Shown here one piece after another: positions 24,038 to 32,074 of a stretch of DNA of 54,607 nucleotides; position 1 is the stretch's first letter, and every line of letters begins with the position of its first letter. Under the pieces are notes generated by a model. The model was not told where the DNA came from. It searched no databases and saw only the letters and a list, made by a program, of their open reading frames with translations. Source of the DNA: Fibrobacter sp. (lineage in GTDB: Bacteria > Fibrobacterota > Fibrobacteria > Fibrobacterales > Fibrobacteraceae); NCBI GenBank assembly GCA_017642335.1, contig JAGCPF010000031.1, positions 1 to 54,607 of the forward strand. The letters run 5' to 3'. The translations under genes and the position numbers were made by a program.

Positions 24038-25750
24038 TTAGGTACCAAATGCTTGAGGAAGCGACTGGATAAGGTCGCTCGGGAGCATGGAGAACACGCC
24101 CTTTTTGTCCCGCGCAGCATGACCTGCTTTTTGATGCAGCAGCACGCCCAACACAGCCGCCTCTGGAGCAGCCAGTCCCTGCGACAACAGCGCCACAACA
24201 ATACCCGTAAGCACGTCACCGGAGCCCCCCTTGGCGAGGCCCGAATTGCAGGCAGGCACTACGTAAACTCTTCCATCGGGAATGGCGATAAAAGTCGGTG
24301 CGCCCTTCAGGACTATCACCTTGGCCGTGAATCTGGAAATTTCCCGGAGCATGGCTGGAATTTCGATATCGCTTGCAGGAAGGGGGCCGAAAAGCCTTTC
24401 GAATTCCCGACGGTGCGGTGTAAGGATTGCTGAGACTGCAATTCCACGCAAAAACGACGCCGCTCCCGACGTAGTACTTGCGACGGTCTTGTTTAGCGAG
24501 GCAATCGCATTCAACGCATCGGCATCAATGACCAAGGGGCAACTGTTTTTCGGAAGCAGTTCAAGAACGGCATCGCGGGTACATTCTGCACCGGATAGCC
24601 CAGGACCAATGGCAAACGCCTGACAGTGCTTCGCCTTTTCCAAAATCTGCGGAATATGTGCCGGAGCAAGCGCCATTGCACGATCATCGACAGAATCGGC
24701 ATCCTGGCCCGACATATCCTGAAGGTTACAGAAAACGGGTTCCGAAAGTTTCGTCTGCAACACCGGCATAATGGAGTCGGGGCTGGCAAGCGTCACTAGC
24801 CCAGCTCCGCTACGGAGCGCAGCACGCGTGCAAAGCACGGCAGCTCCCGGCATATTTCCCGAACCCGCAACAATCATGGCACAGCCCTGCTCGCGCTTGT
24901 CGCCCCATTCGTTGCGTTCTGGGAGCAACTGTGAAATCAGGGATTCTGTCGCCAGGTAAATTTTTTCGTCGAATTTGCTGACAAGGGAATCCGGGTAAGC
25001 AAGCGGAGCGACCATCGCCCGGCCAAAGACCATTCCGCCTTCTCGGACATAAGCATCGAGCCGCGGGAAACCGAACAACACAGTTTCGCACGCCCGGGCG
25101 CAGGGATCGCGCCGCACATGCTCGTGCGAATCATAACCGGTGGGGGCGTCTGCCGCGACAACCGGGACGTTCCAGTCCCCGATGTCGCGGACTGCGGCCG
25201 CATACAATTCCCGCAATTCACCAAAAGCACCATTCCCGAGCATACAATCCACGACCAGCGAGAACGCCGAGGCCGCAGCGGCACGGCGGCCAGGAAGGCC
25301 CAAGAGGCCGCCGTGCAAAGACGCCCCCGTATACGGGACTAAGCGACCTCCCGCCAGTACAAAATCATCCAGAGCCAACTTCGCTTCGTTCTTGAACTTT
25401 TCGGCGGCGGCAAGCGAATACACGGTGCATGGGATTCCCGCTTCAATCAGCAGCTTCGCGAGCACTAGCCCATCTCCCCCATTATTGCCCCCGCCTACAA
25501 AAACCGCAACCACCTTGCGCGGCGCCCCCAGCCCAGGTGCATCATCCATATTTCCTAGAACATCCACGACATGCCGGTAAAGCGCAGCACCCGCCTGCTT
25601 CATGAGGCAATAGCCCGCATCGACAGCCGTAGAGCCGTCCCCAGCATCATGCGCCATTTCTTCTTTCGTTGCAGCGTCTAGCGCACGCATCGCGTCGGTG
25701 GAAAGTACAGGCGGAAGTTCACGGTAATCGAATTGTTCCAAGAGTTTCAT
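24038..25750 (-). CDS. nnr: Bifunctional NAD(P)H-hydrate epimerase / ADP-dependent NAD(P)H-hydrate dehydratase
   Basis: A 570-residue metabolite-repair enzyme that returns damaged NAD(P)H hydrates to NAD(P)H. The N-terminal YjeF_N epimerase domain shows VGGGNNGGDGLVLAKLL (residues about 86-102) and ADAPTGYDSHEH, the substrate and metal loop. The C-terminal ribokinase-fold dehydratase shows VAGSGNMPGAAVL, AIGPGLSG, LTPHRREFERLFG and the signature NSGLAKGGSGDVLTGIVVALL with its catalytic Asp. Length matches the fused bacterial form. The gene is preceded by the terminator of the lipoprotein gene, so it is monocistronic. The start is at the first Met, with only a weak ribosome site. Confidence 0.95.
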   Translation of the reverse strand: MKLLEQFDYRELPPVLSTDAMRALDAATKEEMAHDAGDGSTAVDAGYCLMKQAGAALYRHVVDVLGNMDDAPGLGAPRKVVAVFVGGGNNGGDGLVLAKLLIEAGIPCTVYSLAAAEKFKNEAKLALDDFVLAGGRLVPYTGASLHGGLLGLPGRRAAAASAFSLVVDCMLGNGAFGELRELYAAAVRDIGDWNVPVVAADAPTGYDSHEHVRRDPCARACETVLFGFPRLDAYVREGGMVFGRAMVAPLAYPDSLVSKFDEKIYLATESLISQLLPERNEWGDKREQGCAMIVAGSGNMPGAAVLCTRAALRSGAGLVTLASPDSIMPVLQTKLSEPVFCNLQDMSGQDADSVDDRAMALAPAHIPQILEKAKHCQAFAIGPGLSGAECTRDAVLELLPKNSCPLVIDADALNAIASLNKTVASTTSGAASFLRGIAVSAILTPHRREFERLFGPLPASDIEIPAMLREISRFTAKVIVLKGAPTFIAIPDGRVYVVPACNSGLAKGGSGDVLTGIVVALLSQGLAAPEAAVLGVLLHQKAGHAARDKKGVFSMLPSDLIQSLPQAFGT

Positions 25751-25765
25751 GCCACTAATCTATAT

Positions 25766-25792
25766 AAAAAAGGAACCCTCGCGGGCCCCTTT
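25766..25792 (-). terminator. Terminator of the YPYTL lipoprotein copy 2
   Basis: Read on the minus strand: AAAGGGGCCC, loop GCGA, GGGTTCCTTT plus more T; a 10-bp stem with two G:U pairs. Confidence 0.85.
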
Positions 25793-25846
25793 CCTGAAAA
25801 TTCGCGCTTTCAACTATTCCTCGGTTGTTCTACGCTCGTGGGAGCC

Positions 25847-26635
25847 TTATTCATCCTGAAGCATATCTTCATATTCATAGCTTTTCCCGTCTTCGCACAG
25901 ATAGTACGAAATACACCGCACCCATTCATAACCACCATAGCTAGTACCGTATGGAATAGACTCCTTCTCCATTTTCATCTTGTACATTTCCTTGCAGTTG
26001 ACTGTTGTATCGTTTTTCAAGACATAAGGATATTCCGTACTCGTCTCTGCATCCTTAATCTTTTTTGCACAAGCGACTTCCGCAGGTATACATCTACCAT
26101 CCAAATTGTCAAACGAACACTGTACAATGGTGTCGCCAACCAGGGAAAACTTGTTCGTGGGATATTTCATCCCATCTTGACACACATATACAGATATATA
26201 CATCTGCATACAATACGAAGGCATCGACCTACCATCAATAGGAGGTGACGCTTGAGAATTTGGTTTATCCATTTGTGGTTCTGGACGGAATGATGAACAA
26301 GATACTTGATTCATGTACGTCGTATCCCAACAATGAACCGAAGGATGGAGCCATAATGTATAGGGATAATCAGCATTTACTCCAGAGGAACTAGAAATTT
26401 TGGAACTGCTCGAAGCCACACTGGAAGAGGACAATTCCTGTTTTTGGGAACTACTCGAGATCTCTTGAGTTTTGGAGCTGCTTGATATTTCAGTCATGAC
26501 CTCGGAACTGGACGAAACTTCGTCGGGCGCACTGACTTCAATTGCAGTGTTACTGCTGGAATCGTTGTTGCAAGCCGCCCAAAAGACGAACGCGATACAT
26601 AAGACAATGTTTCGACAGCTCATTCGAATAGGCAT
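25847..26635 (-). CDS. Ser-rich, Cys-rich lipoprotein (YPYTL family, copy 2)
   Basis: A 262-residue lipoprotein paralogous to 927-1721. The start at 26635 (MPIRMSCRN) aligns with MSIRKSKRK of copy 1 and has GGAGA 6 bases upstream; the longer ORF is rejected. The lipobox is FWAAC, followed by NNDSSSN and a spacer built of SSSS blocks separated by short acidic or Gln/Glu words. The domain YPYTLWLHPSVHC..TTYM..YVCQDGMKY..IVQC..TTVNCKEMYKM..YLCEDGKSYEYED keeps most cysteine positions of copy 1, but the part between the second and fourth Cys has diverged. Surface role likely; function unknown. Confidence 0.84.
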   Translation of the reverse strand: MPIRMSCRNIVLCIAFVFWAACNNDSSSNTAIEVSAPDEVSSSSEVMTEISSSSKTQEISSSSQKQELSSSSVASSSSKISSSSGVNADYPYTLWLHPSVHCWDTTYMNQVSCSSFRPEPQMDKPNSQASPPIDGRSMPSYCMQMYISVYVCQDGMKYPTNKFSLVGDTIVQCSFDNLDGRCIPAEVACAKKIKDAETSTEYPYVLKNDTTVNCKEMYKMKMEKESIPYGTSYGGYEWVRCISYYLCEDGKSYEYEDMLQDE

Positions 26636-26691
26636 AAGTTTCTCCAAATTCAACAACAATTTCTCCCCTTATTAATATACACACAAAACAT

Positions 26692-26728
26692 AAAAAAAGG
26701 ATTTCTCCTATTTAGAAGAAATCCTTTT
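26692..26728 (-). terminator. Terminator of GH10 xylanase 1
   Basis: On the minus strand AAAAGGATTTCT, a 10-base loop, AGAAATCCTTTT and a long T run; the 12-bp stem is perfect. Confidence 0.88.
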
Positions 26729-26748
26729 CGTTTAAATGAATCGAATAA

Positions 26749-28296
26749 TTATTTGAGAACCACGCGGCGGACGAGGCTGCTGGAGCCAGACTTCACGCGC
26801 ACCACATAGAGTCCGCTGTTCATGCTGGTGAGGCTGACGGTACCGTCAACCGCCTTGCCCTTAAACACCGGACGTCCCTGCAAGTTGAACACCTCGACAG
26901 ATGCACCCCTTACGGTAACGCTGAGCGTACGTCCAGCAAGGCTCATTGACAACGGGACATTCACCCTGCGAGCCATAATGGGAGTATTGTCGCCCACCTT
27001 CGTCGAATCCGCCGGAGCCGTGACCTTAGAGGAATCACCCGGAGTAGCGACGACCTGCGAGGAATCGCCCGGAGTCGTCTTGGTGGAATCGGCCGTCTTC
27101 GTACTGTCAGTCGTCTTCGTGGAATCCGCCTTCTGCGTACTATCGGTTGTTGCAGAGGAATCCTTCTTGGTCGTATCCGGGACAAAGCTGTCCTTGTACG
27201 GGCTCTTCACCGTCTCAGGCGGGTGGGCCTTGAAGCTAGCGACGATACTATCGTAAGCGGGCTTCTTCTTCAGGTTTTCATCATAGATAAGGCCTTTCTG
27301 CCTCTGCAACTGGCTTAGCCAGCTCCACTTGTCGGAGATACCCCAAATCAGGTACACGCCCATATTCGGTTCTTCAAGGAACACATCCATGAACTGGCGG
27401 TAAACCTGACCCTGACGGGCAAGATCTTCGGCACTGACGCTACGACCGCTCTTGAAACCGACATCCAGTTCGGTGATGTTCAGCTTGATGCCGAGCTTTG
27501 CGAGTTCCTGAGCAAAATGGCGAAGGCTATCAGGAGCGCCGATAAATTCCTTGGCCGTCGTGACATCTTCGACGTGAGTCTGGGAACCCACGCAAGTGAT
27601 AGGAATGCCATCCTTGACCCAGCGCTTCACCTGATCGAGAACGAACCCGGCCTTGGAACCGGGGCCAATTCCCTGTTCAATGGCATAGTCGTTATAGCAG
27701 AGTTCTGCATCCGGGTCGGCAGCGTGAGCCCAGACGAAGGCGGAATCCAGGAACTCGGCACCGATGGTTTCGAACCAGACGGAACCCTGGCTACGCCAGC
27801 CGTGAGTATTGTTGTCGTTCACGGCCTCGTTCACAACATCCCATTCCTTGATATCGCCCTTCCAGTGCCCCACAACCTTGTTAATATGGTTCTTGAGGAT
27901 ACCGAGAAGTTCCTGTTTGTTGCGGTGGCTGTTCACCCAGCCCGGAACCTGGCTGTGCCATGCAAGAGCATGGCCACGAGCATACATGTTGTTCTGCTTG
28001 GCGTAGTGGACCATCTTGTCGCCATTACCATAACTGAATCGTCCTTGGCTACCTTCGGTAGCATCGAACTTCATCTCGTTTTCAGCGACGACTGCATTGA
28101 ACTCTGTTTTGTGAATTTTTTCGTAATCGGCTGGCAATCCACCGCTAAACCATTGAGAATTGAGGATTGCGCCAATGTAGCGGCCGCGTTCTTCGGCCAA
28201 GCTACGTAAAGTTTCCTGAGCACCGGCGACTGAGGCGCCAATGCCAATTAAAGCGGCAACGAGCACCACCCTATGCGTAAATTGAGTTACCTTCAT
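26749..28296 (-). CDS. Secreted GH10 xylanase, tandem copy 1
   Basis: A 515-residue endo-1,4-beta-xylanase. The ATG at 28296 (MKVTQFTHRVVLVAALIGIGASVAGAQ) has AAGGA close upstream and gives a clean signal peptide. The GH10 barrel covers about 28-375: RYIGAILNSQWF, ENEMKFDAT and RGHALAWHSQVPGW. The acid/base is Glu157 in WDVVNEAV and the nucleophile is Glu276 in NITELDVGF. It is followed by a Thr/Asp/Ser/Lys linker (TTDSTQKADSTKTTDSTK) and a sorting-type module (VEVFNLQGRPVFKG ... RRVVLK). The catalytic domain is close to copy 2 immediately upstream, which indicates tandem duplication; each copy has its own terminator. Confidence 0.95.
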   Translation of the reverse strand: MKVTQFTHRVVLVAALIGIGASVAGAQETLRSLAEERGRYIGAILNSQWFSGGLPADYEKIHKTEFNAVVAENEMKFDATEGSQGRFSYGNGDKMVHYAKQNNMYARGHALAWHSQVPGWVNSHRNKQELLGILKNHINKVVGHWKGDIKEWDVVNEAVNDNNTHGWRSQGSVWFETIGAEFLDSAFVWAHAADPDAELCYNDYAIEQGIGPGSKAGFVLDQVKRWVKDGIPITCVGSQTHVEDVTTAKEFIGAPDSLRHFAQELAKLGIKLNITELDVGFKSGRSVSAEDLARQGQVYRQFMDVFLEEPNMGVYLIWGISDKWSWLSQLQRQKGLIYDENLKKKPAYDSIVASFKAHPPETVKSPYKDSFVPDTTKKDSSATTDSTQKADSTKTTDSTKTADSTKTTPGDSSQVVATPGDSSKVTAPADSTKVGDNTPIMARRVNVPLSMSLAGRTLSVTVRGASVEVFNLQGRPVFKGKAVDGTVSLTSMNSGLYVVRVKSGSSSLVRRVVLK

Positions 28297-28455
28297 TTTC
28301 CTTAACCTCATTGTGGATAACTCTACAACCCAAACCATTTTTTATAAAAATAACTCCTGTTGAGACGATATCAACGCTAAATTTTATTTAACGTTGCACA
28401 TCTTTACAACTTTACAAGAAAAAGTGACGTTTTTCGCACAAAAATAACATTTATC

Positions 28456-28485
28456 ACAAAAATGGCGGGTAAAAACCCGCCATTT
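28456..28485 (-). terminator. Terminator of GH10 xylanase 2
   Basis: AAATGGCGGGT, loop AAAA, ACCCGCCATTT: an 11-bp perfect stem, followed on the minus strand by a T run. Confidence 0.92.
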
Positions 28486-28510
28486 CAATCAACGAAGAGA
28501 GAGTTAACTT

Positions 28511-30016
28511 TTATCGAAGCGCCACGCGACGTTCCAGGGTCTTCGAACCGACCTTGACGCGGACGACATACAGGCCGTCAGAAATCGCGGAAAGATCGAC
28601 AGAGCCCTTGCTCGTAACGGCACTATAGACCGGGCGGCCACGCATATCGAAGACCTGGACCTTCGCATTCGAAGCACCCACAATGGACAGCGTACGACCA
28701 ACGAGGTTCATGCGAACATCCGTCAATGTCGCAGTGCCACGACGGATGCTGACATTGCCCGTATCGCTCACAACAGGGCCCGGAGTGGTAAGCGTATCTC
28801 GAGTAGTCGTGTCTTGAGCCGTAGTATCCTTAACCGTTGTATCCTTAACAGTCGTATCCCGCACCGTAGTATCCCGAGTCGTCGTATCCTGGGCCGTGGT
28901 ATCCTGCGTTGCAGCGGACTTGTACGGAGACTTCACTTCGGATGCCGGGTGAGCCTTGAGGCTCGCGATAAGGCTGTCGTAGGCAGGCTTGGCCTTGTAC
29001 TGCTTGTCGTAAATGAGTCCCTGCGTCTTGCCCTGCTGACCGTCGAGCCAGCTGTGAGCGTCGGTCACACCCCAAATCATGAATTCACCCATGTTCGGTT
29101 CTTCGAGGAACACGTCCATGAACTGGCGATAGAGATGACCCTGCTTGGCATAATCGGAAGCCCCCAGGTTGTTTGCAGAGCCCTTCGGGAAACCGATATC
29201 CAGTTCGGTGATATTCAAGACGACATCATATTCAGCAAGAGCCTTGGCAAGAGCGCGAACGTTCTGGGGTGTCGTTTCGTGAGAAATTTCGATATGGGTC
29301 TGCGTTCCCACGCAAGTGATAGGAATGTTATTCTGCTTCCAGCGCTTGACCTGATCCACCACGAAGCCAGCCTTGCTGCCCTGGCCGAGGCCCCATTCGA
29401 TGGCGTAGTCGTTATAGCAGAGTTCGGCATCCGGGTCGGCGGCATGAGCCCACACGAAGGCGGAATCAAGGAATTCGGCACCAATCGTCTGGAACCAGAC
29501 AGAGCCATTGGAACGCCAACCGTGGTTGTTGTCGTCGTTGATGGCTTCGTTCACCACGTCCCATTCGGCGACTTCACCCTTCCAGTGCCCGACAACATTG
29601 TCGATATGGTTCTTAAGGACGGCAAGGAGCTGTTGCTTGTCACGAATATTGTTCACCCAGCCGGGAACCTGGCTGTGCCAAGCGAGGGCATGACCACGGA
29701 CACGCATTTTGTTCGACTTGGCATAGGCAACCATCCTGTCACCCTTGTTGTAACTGAACTGGCCTTTGTTGGGCTCCGTCGCATCGAACTTCATTTCGTT
29801 TTCGGCAACGACCGCGTTGAACTGCGTCTTGTGGATTTCCTCGAACTGCGATTCAATAGAATTGTTGAACCATTCGCTGTTCAGGATAGCGCCTATGTAG
29901 CGACCACGTTCTTCGGCCAACGAGCGAAGCGTTTCCTGAGCTCCACACACGGAGAATCCGAGCCCCACCAATGTAGCACAAAAGATTACCTTTGAAGCAA
30001 CTCCAAACTTTTTCAT
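28511..30016 (-). CDS. Secreted GH10 xylanase, tandem copy 2
   Basis: A 501-residue endo-xylanase paralogous to copy 1. Signal peptide MKKFGVASKVIFCATLVGLGFSVCGAQ; the mature start QETLRSLAEERGRYIGAILNS is almost the same in both copies. The acid/base is Glu157 (WDVVNEAI) and the nucleophile Glu271 (NITELDIGF). The linker is a regular five-residue repeat of DTT plus two variable residues (about eight units), encoded by a 15-base repeat. The C-terminal module (VQVFDMRGRPVYS ... LERRVALR) matches that of copy 1. Divergence is concentrated in the signal, the linker and the loop before the nucleophile, so the pair may differ mainly in binding or stability. Confidence 0.95.
   Translation of the reverse strand: MKKFGVASKVIFCATLVGLGFSVCGAQETLRSLAEERGRYIGAILNSEWFNNSIESQFEEIHKTQFNAVVAENEMKFDATEPNKGQFSYNKGDRMVAYAKSNKMRVRGHALAWHSQVPGWVNNIRDKQQLLAVLKNHIDNVVGHWKGEVAEWDVVNEAINDDNNHGWRSNGSVWFQTIGAEFLDSAFVWAHAADPDAELCYNDYAIEWGLGQGSKAGFVVDQVKRWKQNNIPITCVGTQTHIEISHETTPQNVRALAKALAEYDVVLNITELDIGFPKGSANNLGASDYAKQGHLYRQFMDVFLEEPNMGEFMIWGVTDAHSWLDGQQGKTQGLIYDKQYKAKPAYDSLIASLKAHPASEVKSPYKSAATQDTTAQDTTTRDTTVRDTTVKDTTVKDTTAQDTTTRDTLTTPGPVVSDTGNVSIRRGTATLTDVRMNLVGRTLSIVGASNAKVQVFDMRGRPVYSAVTSKGSVDLSAISDGLYVVRVKVGSKTLERRVALR
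28799..28906. repeat. 15-base tandem repeat encoding the xylanase 2 linker
   Basis: Imperfect 15-base units, each giving Asp-Thr-Thr plus two residues, about seven to eight copies. Copy-number change would keep the frame and alter linker length. Confidence 0.8.
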
Positions 30017-30196
30017 TTCCTAATCCTTTATTTTATGCCTGAAAGCCAGACGGTTAATTTGCCCCAAATATATATGAAATTTGGCCAATAAGCATATTTA
30101 TCCCGCAAAAAAGCCTAAAAAAGGGGATTTTTGCCCTTTCTTTGCGAATTTAGTCACATCATTTATACAAATGAGAAGTGCGGCAATCCAAGCGAA

Positions 30197-31927
30197 TTAA
30201 CGCCGGCGCGTAAACACAGGCCAAAAGTCCTCGGAACGCTGGTTCAAGAACGACAAATAGAACCAGGATTCATCCCGGTTGAGGCCTCCCAGTACAAATT
30301 CGTCGACAGCGCCGACAAGCGGGCGTTCCCTGTTACAATCATGCCCAAAGCAAAAATCCGCAACCTCGTTACGTTGGCCGTCCCAATCCCATATATCGCC
30401 GAAAGCCACGAGGGCGCCGTTCACATAAAGCCCCCCGTTAATTCCGGATGTCGATATGCCCACATGCGTCCAGCTCCAGGCACGCACTACGGAATCCCCC
30501 GAAACAAAACGCCAATAGAACGAGTTCGTGTCATCGCCTTCCATGGTCGCCTTGTGGAACAAATTGGCAACAAAGCCCAAGCCCGGGACATACGACAGCG
30601 TATATGCGGAATCCCCGCGCGTAAATATCACCTGCTCCTTGTTTATGTCATCGATTCGCACCCACAGCGACACGAAAAATTTATCGTACGGGTCGATATC
30701 CATGTTCTGCACCACTCCCGAATCGCTCGCAAAGCTAGAAGACAGGCTGGGGAACACATCCCCGAAAGCCGCTCCGTTCGAGACGACACCCTCGCCCTTT
30801 ACATTAGGCGATTCAAAGGAATAAAATCCCTGCTCGGCGGCAGTCGAAAAAAGGCCGTCGTCAAAATGCCATACGACAGAATAGCGCTTGCTTTTGGCAA
30901 AGACATCATTTGCAAAAGCAGGTTCTTTCGAAGAGTCAAACACCAATTCCAGGGAATCATCGAAATTCATCCTGTCCAACGACACCCAAAACACCATCTG
31001 TCCAAAGTCTTTGTCGTTTGCGCTCAAGCTTATCGGAAGCGCCGAAGAACGGGCGCCATTCGCAGAAATGCGGTAGGCCTCCCAACGTCCCGTCAGTTTA
31101 TCCAGGGAATCCATTTCGCCCTGCGCGAGATTCAGGCGCACCGCCATGGGAAAATCATCCAGCGAATCCAAACCAGGACGGACTCCTTCCTTTAATGCCA
31201 AAGGAGCCACGTAGGTAAACACAGCAGGTTGCAGGGAATCATAACCTTCGTCGGCTTTTTCCGGCAGAGAATCCGCAACCGGAGTCCTTTCCGCAATCCA
31301 CACAGTATCGCCCGGCACAATCGTAATCTGCTCCAGGACGACTTCTTCGGTATCGAAAAGAACATGCAATTCGAGATCGCTCCTAGGCAAGGAATCCACG
31401 AAGACGGAGCCTCCAATCACCATGGCCTTACGCAAAATCGTCGTTCCAGGAGACGTTACGAGCACAACAGAAGAATCCGGGGCGTCTAGCCCGGCAGGAA
31501 TGAACGCGACGCCGGGCTGTTCAAGCGTACGGTCCAGCGTATGCACGTCCTGCGACACGTCACGCACCAAAAGCCGGTTACCCGATTCGTCGTGTACGGC
31601 TTCCAGCGAGAAAGACTCGCCCGGAACGGAGTCGAAGGAATAGAAACCCAGGGAGTCGGCCACGGTAACAAAAGCCTCGTCGAGCGAATTCTCTTTCGCC
31701 ATATTGAAGTTCTGCGGGACGCAATTGACACGGGCGTAGCGGGCAGGGGAACCGTCGGCAAGCGCAAGGACTCCAGCCAGCTCAGGGGAACCTGTTTCGG
31801 CACTGTTTCCACCGGCATACGAAGTTTCGTTCGAGCACGCAGACAAGACGAGGGAGACAACAAAAAGTACCGCTAAGACAAGCGGTAACGGATGCTCGCA
31901 AGATTGTCTAATAACTCCTCTATGCAT
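30197..31927 (-). CDS. Lipoprotein with DUF2341-like and LamG-like domains
   Basis: A 576-residue lipoprotein. The ATG at 31927 (MHRGVIRQSCEHPLPLVLAVLFVVSLVLSAC) ends in a good lipobox, LSAC. Domains in order: a regulatory-like beta fold (SPELAGVLALADGSPARYARVNCV ... GFYSFDSVPGESFSLEAVH), a DUF2341-like part (DDFPMAVRLNLAQGEMD ... FWVSLDRMNFDDSLELVFD) and a concanavalin-like LamG domain (WHFDDG ... FVSLWVRIDDINKEQVIF ... WSWTHVGIS ... GLYVNGALVAFGD ... VDEFVLGGLNRDESW). Such folds bind glycans or surface ligands. It diverges from the OLD-family gene. Suggested role: outer-membrane polysaccharide binding; not proven. Confidence 0.83.
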   Translation of the reverse strand: MHRGVIRQSCEHPLPLVLAVLFVVSLVLSACSNETSYAGGNSAETGSPELAGVLALADGSPARYARVNCVPQNFNMAKENSLDEAFVTVADSLGFYSFDSVPGESFSLEAVHDESGNRLLVRDVSQDVHTLDRTLEQPGVAFIPAGLDAPDSSVVLVTSPGTTILRKAMVIGGSVFVDSLPRSDLELHVLFDTEEVVLEQITIVPGDTVWIAERTPVADSLPEKADEGYDSLQPAVFTYVAPLALKEGVRPGLDSLDDFPMAVRLNLAQGEMDSLDKLTGRWEAYRISANGARSSALPISLSANDKDFGQMVFWVSLDRMNFDDSLELVFDSSKEPAFANDVFAKSKRYSVVWHFDDGLFSTAAEQGFYSFESPNVKGEGVVSNGAAFGDVFPSLSSSFASDSGVVQNMDIDPYDKFFVSLWVRIDDINKEQVIFTRGDSAYTLSYVPGLGFVANLFHKATMEGDDTNSFYWRFVSGDSVVRAWSWTHVGISTSGINGGLYVNGALVAFGDIWDWDGQRNEVADFCFGHDCNRERPLVGAVDEFVLGGLNRDESWFYLSFLNQRSEDFWPVFTRRR

Positions 31928-32074
31928 ATTCGTCAATTTGAATATAAATATAATTTTTTGGCAGAAGGGGCTTTTTGTGCGCAGACTCACGAGAATCGGT
32001 ATTTTTAGCAAAAAAACATCCTTTTTTTAAATTTTAGCGCATTTCTTGGAAAAAGTTTTATATACATTCAAATC

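Noticed and set aside
28799..28906. Second CRISPR-like repeat tract
   Set aside because: 15-base units without spacers, coding for the xylanase linker.
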